NCBI RefSeq assembly: GCF_024139115.2
Contig: NC_085140.1
Location: forward strand, 45,850,180 to 45,914,179
Origin: Armigeres subalbatus
Lineage: Eukaryota > Arthropoda > Insecta > Diptera > Culicidae
Reading direction: 5' to 3'
Length of the DNA stretch: 64,000 nt
Part shown: positions 54,823-64,000 of the stretch, one piece after another
How the letters are laid out: each line of letters begins with the position of its first letter
How positions within the stretch are numbered: position 1 is the stretch's first letter
Program-made: the position numbers and the translations under genes
The notes under the pieces: generated by a model
Seen by the model: the letters and a program-made list of their open reading frames with translations, nothing else
Told to the model about the DNA's origin: nothing
The model's database searches: none

Positions 54823-55850
54823 TTAGTTATCGATCAACTCAGTGTAACTTCTGAACCCCGATTTCAACCAAATTTGGAACACACATTCTTTATCTTAAGG
54901 AGATGACAATGGAGGGGGGCTAAGCATGCTCTTTGGAAAAGGGGGAGGATGTGCGGGGAGGGGTATTGCTTAGTTATTAATCAACTCAGTGGAGCCTCTG
55001 AACCCCTTGGCCGATTTCAACCAAATTTGGAACACACATTCTTTATCTTAAGGAGACGACGATAGGAAGTTATAGATGCTTTTTGTAAAAGGGGGAGGGT
55101 GTGGGGGAAGGGGTATTGCTAAGTTGTTGATCAACTCAGTGTACCTTTTGAACCCCTTGGCCGATTTCAACCAAATTTGGAACACACATTCTTTATCTTG
55201 AGGAGACGATGATAGGGGGATTATGAATGCTTTTTGGAAAAAGGGGGAGGGGTATTGCTTAGTTATTGATCAACTCAGTGTAACTTCTGAACCCATTGGC
55301 CGTTTTCAACCAAATTTGGAACAAACATTCTTCATATTAAGGAGACGACGATAGCGTGATTAGGGATGTGCTTTTGAAAAAGGGAGGGTATGGAGGAAGG
55401 GGTATTATTCAGCAATCGATCAACTGAATGTAAGTCTTGAACCCAATGACCGATTTGAACTAAATTTGTATCAAATATTGTATGGCCTAAGGAAACAACT
55501 TAAGTGGATGTGGGTAGGTAATTTTAAAAGGGGATGGTGTGAGAGGGGTATTGTTTAGCTATCGATCAATTCAGCATAACTTTTGAACCCATTTACCGAT
55601 GTCCACTAAATTTGGAACCCATATTCTCTGTTTAAGGAAGACTATATCAGACTGGATAGGAGTGTCATAGCTGAATGAGAGAGATGGTATATTTATTAAA
55701 CGAACAGTTTAGTATACCTTTTTACCGCATGGGTCAATTCAAATCAATTTTGTAAACACATATTCTCTGCCCAGAACTATTATATAGAGGCTGGGAGAAA
55801 CTTTTGGAATGCGGGAGGTTGTTGGGGTTAGGTATTGTTCAGAAAACGTC
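54823..55850. repeat. Tandem array with about 146-bp period
   Basis: Six to seven units, each with ATCGATCAACTCAGTGTAAC, CCGATTTCAACCAAATTTGG, AACACACATTCTTTATCTTA, AGGAGACGA and a GGGGGAGGGTGTG...GGGGTATTG end. Units begin near 54823, 54969, 55119, 55258, 55408 and 55556, with divergence rising to the right. Confidence 0.9.
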
Positions 55851-57589
55851 TTAATTTAAAATCCCTCTTATTTAGTTCATTTGATGTTCTTTCACATTGT
55901 ACAATGCTCCGAAAACAAATTTCCCGAATTCCTTAAAAATAGCAAATCCTCGACAATAACACTTTCCCGTTAATAACATTTCTCCGAAAAATGACTTAAA
56001 CGAAAATGATATTTCCCCAAAAATGATACTTCCCGAAACACATATCCCAGAATATGACACTTCCCTGAAAATGACATATCCCTGAATGAAGCAGGCCATT
56101 AACATAACAATATTTGGGATAATTATGAACAGCATCAGAAAAATCTTTCATAGAAAGCATGCATTTGCTGGGTATAGAGCAATGATTATTGTTACCCTTC
56201 GTCGGAATCATGGTTTGCCCAGTGAAAAGCAATAATTAATGTGTTTCCTTCTGGATGGTGGATGTGATTGCTTCTTTAAAAGTAGGCATTTGCCAGGAAT
56301 AAGGCAATGGTGCGTATGATCCCTTCTTTAAAAATGGGCGTTTGCCCGGAATAAAGCATCGGTGGATGTTTTTCCTTCTTTAGCAATTGACGTTTGCCAG
56401 GAATACCAACGATCAAACCAACGATCCCCTTTTCTAGATCAGTCAATGCTTCCAAAAGCCTTCTATTAGTCAAATGACGAAGTATCAATAAGTTAACACA
56501 ATTACTCTGTTGACCAATTGATTTTATCTTTTTCTGATTGTAAAAAACTGAAAACCAAACTGGAAATTCCGAGCAAGGCCGGTACATAAAGCTAGTCTAT
56601 CATAAACCTACGGCTTCCAAACAGTATAAATCATTAGTATTCTGTGCAGTGAGCCGGGAATCGGGTCCATATGCCCAAGTAGTGATTTACCCTATGATTA
56701 CATTTTTGAACACATAGAGGAAAAGGTCCTACCGTTGTAGCATGTGGAAAATAGTCCATTCTGAGCATTTTATAGGATTCGAGAACAATTATGCATCCAC
56801 TAAAACTCTTTCAATTATTTACTAGAACACCTTCTGTTTGAAGAAATTCCATTTAAAAGAAATCTAAGGTCATATTTTACCTTAAAAAATCACATCCCTT
56901 AAGCCTTTTGTTGTTTTTCCTAGTGTTAAGGTCATATTGTTGTGGTATTGCCCTCCAAAAAAATACAGGCAACAACAGGACTGAACTCCGGAACATGCCG
57001 CCCCCCAGAGGACTTTTCCTTGAACTAATTTTGAAAAATCATGCAGTTCCAAACGTTGAAAGCTAGGATTCAATGCTTTATCTAAAACTGATCACTTCTC
57101 TCGATGAAGCAGTTCCCTAATGTGAGCAGATAAATAAAATACAATGGGAGAAGACATTTGATTATTGGCACCCTTTTGTTTTTGATCGTTAAATTCGGGC
57201 CTAATTGGTATCGAGCCGTCGAACTATCTTACTATTAGCGAAGAAATTAGCTCGATCTCGCCAGTCTGAAAAAATATTGACAATTCTGCAAAATTGATTG
57301 TTTTTGACAATTCAGTTTTGTGATTCGGTTGTGGCGTGGGCACCCTTGAAAAAGTAGCTAAAATTGAAGAATAATGAATAATTACACCCCCAGATTTGAA
57401 AAAAGGAGTAATATGTTCATCAATCCACCCGTCAGTGATGGCAGTATGGCACCTTCCTCGTGCATTAACAAAGACGATGAAAACAATCATAAAGGATAGC
57501 TCTAAAATAGAACTTTAGGTGATCTAAAATGCACTTTGGATGGGTTTCATTTATCATTGATTGACATTTATTGCATTCATTTACCTGAC
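55851..57589. other. AT-rich with short local repeats
   Basis: About 56150-56400 has three or four copies of a roughly 65-bp unit (GTTTGCCCGGAATAAAGCA). About 55925-56085 has a shorter TTCCCCAAAAATGATACTTC motif. No gene. Confidence 0.45.
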
Positions 57590-57800
57590 CCTTGCAGATT
57601 TGGAAAGTACAAAACCGATCAGCGTGAACATTTGTAATGTACGGATTTTTGGGACCGGGGAAGGCTCTCATGATGGTTCATGATCCATCCTCTTCTAGAT
57701 GAGGGGCTCCCTTACAAATGAAACACAAATTTCTACGTAACACGAGAACTAATCAAGCAAATAGAACCAAGTTCGAAATACGTTTCTGTAAAGATTACAT
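57590..57800 (+). mobile_element. Helitron fragment
   Basis: ACCGATCAGCGTGAACATTT, GGGACCGGGGAAGGCTCTCA and AACACGAGAACTAATCAAGC match the Helitron family at 17722 and 49161. Both ends are missing. Confidence 0.55.
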
Positions 57801-57829
57801 GAAATGAATATTTGAATATTTTTTAGAGG

Positions 57830-58320
57830 TACATGTCACCGATAGTTTTTCGCATCGCGCCATCGCTGACAATTTCGGATCAGGCACTGCCTTTTAAAAT
57901 CTGTCATGCCGAAATGTCGAAAATTAGAAAAATTCCGCAGAATTTCATGCTTGATATCAAAACAGTCCGAAGAAACTCCAAAGATTTTTTTGTGAAACTA
58001 GCAATGATTTCCCTGAAAATTCTATACAATACAATTCCTCCTTGAAATTTTGAAAAGATCTCCACGAAAACTAGAATGTAGAAGAAATCACAGACGATAT
58101 TCTGAATAATTTCCCGTTGAAATCTAAGGAATTTCGTTTAAAACGCCGAAAACATGTCCGTTGAAATTGCGAATATTTCTTTTATTGAAGTACAAATACC
58201 AAACAATTGTTCATGAAATTTCGAACACCTTCTTGTAGAAATACTGAAGAATTTTCTATGGATTTTCGTTGAAATTCTGACAGATTTTTCAAAATCCAAA
58301 TAATTTTTCATCAAATGTTT
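57830..58320. repeat. Degenerate GAAATTCCGAAGAATTTC-type repeat, left part
   Basis: Irregular repeats of GAAATTYNGAANAATTTY words. A similar stretch lies at 60230-60860. No coding signal. Confidence 0.5.
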
Positions 58321-58731
58321 GAACTAGGAGGACCGAAAAAGCCATTTGTCCGAATTGACCTTTTGGCGGAAAGTGCCATTTGGCCAAGCAGATCGGAGTT
58401 CGTAGAGTGCCGTGCGCGAATGAAGACGTTTTAAATTATCTGCTGCTTGTTTTTTCGCGCATCTGCGGGTGCCAAATATTCGGCCGCGTCATATTTTTTC
58501 AAAAATGCTTTTAAATATAGGTACCCATATTTTTTTTTTCTAATTAGAACAATTCGGTAAATCTTGAAATTCTTGTGGACGTTAAAGTTATCAAGCAATC
58601 AAAGTTAAAAGTGGAAGCTATCTTCACCTCAATTATTTGTACAGTTCAGAAATGCAATCATTTAGAAATGTGAATTACGAGTGTTAAGAAACAATGTTTG
58701 TCGTAAAGAGTACTGGTGTTAAGACGAGTGC

Positions 58732-58854
58732 ATGATAAATTGTGACATTGAAGGTAATGAAAAGGCAGATGATCTGGCGCAACAAGGTTCAAACACACAG
58801 TTTTTTGGCCCAGAACCTTTCTGCGGTATATCATACTGTTCCATTAGGGAGTTC
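58732..58854 (+). pseudogene. RNase H scrap from a non-LTR retrotransposon
   Basis: CDIEGNEKADDLAQQGSN followed by FFGPEPFCGIS is the last RNase H motif and downstream segment of Jockey-like elements. The His of the GHC motif is replaced (INC). Confidence 0.65.
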
Positions 58855-59840
58855 AGATCAAGCAAGCATCTAGTTCGGACGTGTTTTGCTTTTCGGTCGC
58901 GTGTTTTCCTAGTTTCGGCTGGTGATTCGGCTGGTAGTCAGCCTTTTAGTGGATTTTCGGCCAAAAAGTTACCTGCCATTTTTTAGCGTCCGGCGGGTGA
59001 TATTTGGCCAGTGCGTCAGGGACCAGGTTTCCGTACAGGACCGTACAGTGAAAACCGGCCCGATTCGCTCGAGATTCGGAGATTTTTTCGGATCGGTGTT
59101 CAGTCGGCGGGTGACGCTTTTTTTCAGTGCGCGAAAAGTGGACTTCCCGTAGCGTTCAGTGCTTCTGGACAGTGCATCCAGGGTGGGGTCCCTTATCATG
59201 TGGCCAAAGAATCAGCCCGATCGGTCCGAGGTGACCGGAGATCCGGATTTTTCGTTCCGGATAATGACATCATTCGGCTGACCGGTCCCAGTACAAAGCA
59301 AGTGCGGTGAAAATTTTCCCATTTTTTTTTGTTTTTGTTTACCGACTCTCGAGTTCAGTATGCGGCCGTGCTGAACAGTAGGGGCGCGATTTCTTCACCG
59401 GCGTGGTACCATCACACCAGTGCGTTGGTGTTGTCGATCCGTCTTGCTTGTTTAGCTCGTTATCGTTCCGCGCGTTTCAAAATAAGGAGTATTCGGTTCA
59501 TGAACATTTAAAGAATAAAAATATAAATAAAATAGATTTTACTACATACTCTTTCGACACCCGACTGGTAAGAGTTTTAATTATAAACGCATAAACAACA
59601 TATGCAATGGGTCGAGTTGTCAGCTTGAGGCAAACATCCATGACCTACCTAACCCTATCCAACTACAAACTCCGTAGATCTTATGAGGGCGTCGCCAAGT
59701 CGGGGGCCTCTCGCTAAGTAAGTTCTGCATCAACATTTCCTTCCCTATCCCTAGTTACGGTAATGGCCGGGAGCAGTAATCCTCATGCTTTTGCCATTTT
59801 TATCTTAGATTGAAATCAAGTATTACTCCCCATCTTGATT
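58855..59840 (+). other. GC-rich block, possibly LINE untranslated region
   Basis: Contains repeated CAGTGCG, TTCGGCTGG and GGTGACC words to about 59310, then T8 and AT-rich sequence, then GTAATGGCCGGGAGCAGTAA at about 59760. Base composition differs sharply from its surroundings. It could be a retrotransposon 5' or 3' region, but I cannot prove it. Confidence 0.35.
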
Positions 59841-60229
59841 TCTGATAGCAATCTGGAAAAGGATTTCAAAAGAAATATGAGTATCACTAGTGTTCAATCT
59901 ACGAAGTATACCGTAACAACGCTAACGCTAAAGTACCATTTGGCCAAGCAGATCGACATTTTTGCAATGGTTTTCCGGCTAAACGGCTATTCAAGCCAAA
60001 CAACCAATTCGGCAAAACGACTAACACAGGCAATCAGCTTGTTGAAGCAAACTCCTCCTTCAGCAAAATAACCAGCTCCTCGGCATGTCGTCCCTTTCGG
60101 CCGTATGTTGCTTTCGGCCAAACGAAGTTTTCGGCAAAGCCGTTTTCGACCTAATAACCAAATGGAATTCGGCTGTCAGCTTAAAGTGTTATTTGGACAA
60201 ATGACATTCGTTCAAATGGATTTCCACCA

Positions 60230-60860
60230 AGTGAGTTTCGGAAAAAACGACCGAAAACAATTTCCCGTGGAATTTCCGAAGAATTTCTTATGGACAATAA
60301 ACAATTTCCCGAAGAAATCGAAAGAAATTATTTTTTTTTTGTCTTTATTGGAGAGACTTTCAGCCCAAGGCTGACTCGTCTCGTAGAATTTTTTTGAAAT
60401 TCCGAGAAATTTCCCATTGAAAATTCATACGTGCTCCGTAAAATACTTGACGTAGAATATTGAAGAATTTTAGAGAAAATCCTGACCAAATTTCCTTTGA
60501 AATTAAAATAAAAACAAATCCCATATAGACTTCCTATGAAAATACCAAAGTGTCTCCTGTAGAACTTCCGAAGAATTTTCCTTGAAAACTCTGAACAATT
60601 TTCCCGTTGAAATTCAAAGATTTTCTTGCTTAAACCCACAAATTCGCTGAAATTCCAGAGAGTTTGCTATGAAAACTTATCTAACTGAAGAGAATTTTGC
60701 CTAAGAAATTTTAAACATCATCATTTGGAAAAACCAAACAATTTTCTTGGCAATTAAAAAATTTCCCATGGAAACTTCAAAATATTTCTCATGAAACATC
60801 GGGAAAAAATCCAAGTGAATATTTTGGGAAAACTTAAGGACAAACCTTCCGGAATCCAAA
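60230..60860. repeat. Degenerate GAAATTCCGAAGAATTTC-type repeat, right part
   Basis: Same word family as 57830-58320, interrupted by a LINE tail at 60330-60382. Confidence 0.45.
60330..60382 (-). mobile_element. LINE or SINE 3' tail
   Basis: The minus strand reads GAGACGAGTCAGCCTTGGGC, TGAAAGTCTCTCC, AATAAAGAC and a run of A. The stem GAGAC...GTCTC plus AATAAA and poly(A) is a retroposon 3' end. Confidence 0.65.
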
Positions 60861-61485
60861 ACTAAATTCACTCACGTTTTCAAGGGCACATCACTCAATA
60901 CGAAAGCAACGGACAACTGTTATTTTTATTGTGTCAGCTTTGCTGCGTCGATAGTTGTGCGTTGCTTTCACATTGAGTGGTGGGGGCCTTCAAAACGCGA
61001 TTGAATTTAGGAAAATAAGTTAATGAAGATAATAATGCTCATTAGAGTGATTCAAATTTTGACTTTTTCGCTCCTCTGTGCTTAAACGATCGATTGCTTT
61101 TGCTATTTTAATAGTTCTCCAAAATTTTCAGCTGATTTGGGTGTCAATTGATTGTGCACGTGCCATTTGAAGGTTATATGAAAGTTACTATGAGAATTGC
61201 CACTAACGTAAAGGATCGTTTCGTGAAGCAGCCCAGAATCTATTTGAATACATTTAACGCATCGTCATCATAGTATAGATCCTAAACTGAAAGTCAGTTG
61301 TTGCGAAGCAATCTGACTTTTGTGAGCAAAATTATAAAGAAAACAAAAATGGTCATTATTAATATTGATGTTATTCTTTTACGTGTTAAATTGAATTTCC
61401 AACAATTCAGTACTTTTGGTGTCAGCATCAAATCGTTTAGCAACAACGACGATATTTTCCCTTGAAATTTTTTATGTTGCTAACG

Positions 61486-63079
61486 TCTTCTTCTTCTTAT
61501 TGGCATTACATCCCCACACTGGGACAGAGCTGCCTCGCAGCTTAGTGTTCATTAACCTTCTGTCTGTGCTTAAAAAAACTTACGTTGTCTGTGCTCTGGG
61601 GTCAAATTGACCCCAAATTGAAATTGCTATAACTTTTTTAATGTATGATCAATTTTGGATTTTTGTGGCTGTTTCGAAAGATAATTTAATCATCTTTCAG
61701 GTCGTTACCAAAGATTGACTATTGGTGGGCGGGTACATCGCGGGGAGGGGTTTTAGTGAACAAGGGTACAAAACAGTGATTTTTCATGATTTATCCGAAA
61801 ATCCTACCCATTTTGAACTGCACCTTTTTTAAAAAGGTTATGCAGGAAGGCATGTGCTTTGCCATGAGACGTTGATAAGTTTAGAACTCGGCCGCCAGTT
61901 GGTGGTATATTTGAGTTCATTATTTTAGACTACTCAAGATATTCCGATATATAGAATTCTCCTCAGTGTAAATATTCTTATCGCACAAATTTAAAAATTG
62001 AAAGAAGTGCTCATTATAATGAGCACCGCTTTGTAGTGCTAGACATCGGCAACAATGTTGTCGAATACAACTTGGGTATAGGTATGAGGGATCTCAAGCT
62101 AAAGCAATATTTTATATATGCAAGAATATTGCAAGTACACTAGCGCCGCCTATTTGTAAATTTCCTAATTATTTGTTCCGTCACATGACAGTCCATTTCC
62201 ACCAGAAGAACTTTGTTAAAGACGTCATCTTTACAAATTTCAAATTTGTGCGACAAGAATATTTACAATGAGAAGAATTCCATATATCGGAATTACTTAC
62301 TTGAGAAGTCTAAAATAATGAATTCAAATATGCCGCCACCTAGTGACCAAGCTCTAAACTAATCAATGCCTCATGTCAAAGCACACGCTTTCCTGCATAA
62401 CCTTTTTGAAAAGGTGCAGTTCAAAATAGGTAGGATTTTCAGATATAAGTAAAATAAGCATGAAAAAACACTGTTTTTGTACTTTTTTTTACGAAAACCC
62501 CTCCCCGCGATGTACCCGCCCACCTATAGTTAATCTTTGGTAACGACCTGAAAGATGATTAAATTATCTTTCGAAACAGCTCCCAAAATCAAAAATTGAT
62601 CATACATTAAAAAAGTTATAGCAATTTCAATTTGGGGTCAATTTGACCCCAGAGCACAGACAACGTAAGTTTTTTGAAAAAAGTACACTGTAGCACATAT
62701 TTTCAAGATTTTTCAAGCGAATTTGCACCTAGGAGACAGATTTCGGCGAGTTTTACCAAACTACCAAAAATTAGGAGAATCGGTTGAAAACTAAAAAAAT
62801 GGCAGCCACTCAATGTGGCCTGGGGTCATATTGACCCCAGAGCACAGACAAAAGGTTAAGCACTTCCACGGTTATTAACTGCGAGGTTTCTAAGCCAGGT
62901 TACCATTTTTGCATTCGTATATCATGAGGCTAGCACGATGATACTTTTATGCCCAGGGAAGTCGAGACAATTTCCAATCCGAAAATTGCCTAGACCGCCA
63001 CCGGGAATCGAACCTAGCCACCCTCAGCATGGTCTTGCTTTGTAGCCGCGCGTCTTACCGCACGGCAAAGGAGGGCCCC
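61486..63079 (-). mobile_element. Feilai SINE split by another element
   Basis: Head at 62860-63079 and tail at 61486-61555, minus strand, with target duplication ATGTTGCTAACG at 61474-61485 and 63080-63091. It sits inside the hAT-like MITE and is split by the TTAA element. Confidence 0.92.
61556..62855. mobile_element. 1300-bp TTAA foldback (piggyBac-like MITE)
   Basis: The ends CCTTCTGTCTGTGCT and AGCACAGACAAAAGG lie between two TTAA (61552-61555, 62856-62859), as for piggyBac elements. Long inverted arms of about 450 bp contain GGGGTCAAATTGACCCC and GATGTACCCGCCCACC. No transposase gene. Confidence 0.9.
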
Positions 63080-63293
63080 ATGTTGCTAACGTATTCATAC
63101 ATTTTAAGAGCTTAATGGACAATGATGCGGAACGCTTTTCACAAAAGTTACTGTTTTCATAGTAATTTTCATACAAGCTTCAAACTGCTTGTGCTCAGTT
63201 AAATTACATTCAAATTAGCTAAAAATTGAGGACGATTAAAATAGCAAATGCCATCGTCAAAAAAGTCAAAATTTGAATCACTCTAATGCTCAT

Positions 63294-63743
63294 CTATCTG
63301 TCTAATATTCAAAACAAAAACGAATGTAGTAGGCTTGTTCACAAATTATTATTAAATTACAAGCTAAAACAATACGAATTAATTGATTTCCCATTAGGTT
63401 AACCATGCATAGAGATTCAAATAGGGGAACTACCCCTTAAATTCATACCATGTACCCAAATCAATACCATTCGAAAACAAATAATTGGTGCGCAAATTGT
63501 TTTATTTCTCATTTTTGTGATTTTTTCAGCAGTGAGCACGCCGAATAACAACAAAACATGACAGAAATTGAGCCTAAATTGCCTGTTTTACGAATGTTAT
63601 TGATATAGGAGCATGTTATCAATAATGGAACAGATACCCTACGTATTTTCAATTTCAAACAGTCATGCGTGTGGCCTTTTTCGTCAAATAGGAACAACAA
63701 CGAAAATGTGCTGCACAATATACTAATTATTTTCCTGAACCAG
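63294..63743. other. Unassigned sequence
   Basis: AT-rich, no gene or repeat recognised. Confidence 0.4.
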
Positions 63744-63745
63744 TA

Positions 63746-63924
63746 GGGACACGGCAGGTATTTCCGTCCATCGTCATAGGGGCTAAAACCAACGAAAGCA
63801 ACGTACATTTGCTAGAACGTTTCTCCTGAGCTTACGATTTGGTACGTATGAGTTTTACAAAAAAGCGTCTCTTTTATTGGTTTTCGAGACTATGACGAAC
63901 AGACGAAAATACCTGCCGTGTCCC
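63746..63924. mobile_element. 179-bp TA-flanked MITE
   Basis: GGGACACGGCAGGTATTTCC and GAAAATACCTGCCGTGTCCC ends, TA at 63744-63745 and 63925-63926. Confidence 0.85.
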
Positions 63925-64000
63925 TACCTACATAATTGAAATTTGCAGTTTTATTCATAGCAAAAACTTTTATCTGATTTTAAGCGATTTTTTTGTTAAA

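Larger units (their letters stand above)
61043..63285. mobile_element. Outer hAT-like MITE of a three-level nest
   Basis: The ends TAGAGTGATTCAAATTTTGA and complement are perfect for 26 bp or more, with an 8-bp target duplication ATGCTCAT (61035-61042 and 63286-63293). A Feilai SINE inserted at 61485 accounts for most of its present 2243 bp. The element itself is about 640 bp and non-coding. Confidence 0.9.

Overview
This is a eukaryotic window that looks like mosquito DNA of the genus Aedes (inference). The evidence is GT-AG introns with insect-like coding sequence, full copies of a tRNA-derived SINE that I recognise as Feilai, and very dense small DNA transposons (MITEs), Helitrons and non-LTR retrotransposon remnants. 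I cannot name the species from sequence alone.

Only two genes are supported. The first is myosin V heavy chain (didum/MYO5) on the + strand at 28-16582. It enters the window already inside the motor domain and ends with the complete globular tail. Ten exons (28-274, 337-896, 997-1017, 1245-1358, 1526-1962, 2033-3273, 9535-10642, 10705-11077, 16020-16283, 16340-16582) join in frame to 1535 codons plus stop. Exon 3 is a 21-nt microexon in the actin-binding loop 2. Eight introns are expected sizes for an insect, but intron 6 (6.3 kb) and intron 8 (4.9 kb) are swollen by satellites. Intron 6 holds a 24-bp GGAATTCC satellite that changes orientation internally, flanked by AT-rich ATCCAA-type repeats. 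Intron 8 holds a 61-bp satellite with a 609-bp higher-order period and a hAT-like foldback element inside it. The second gene is a small secreted Gly/Tyr-rich peptide on the - strand at 51774-52141, whose first exon I could not find.

From 17.5 to 51 kb and from 52.5 to 64 kb the window is repeat-derived or unrecognised. By region: 17.7-19.7 and 27.4-28.8 kb are two copies of one RNase H-bearing retroelement; 20.8-25 kb holds foldback MITEs, Feilai and a Helitron; 25-27.4 kb is a broken non-LTR element; 31.8-38.4 kb is a 6.6-kb block bounded by 520-bp near-identical LTR-like repeats around an older tandem duplication full of AT-rich satellite; 39-42.5 kb holds more MITEs; 44-46.7 kb is a 1.5-kb tandem duplication; 48.6-49.1 kb is an RTE-like LINE fragment; 54.8-55.9 kb is a 146-bp tandem array; 61.0-63.3 kb is a three-level nest of transposons with every target-site duplication readable.

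The long open frames across the satellites are artefacts of stop-free repeat units whose lengths keep frame. I found no viral genes, CRISPR array, or genuine tRNA or rRNA gene.
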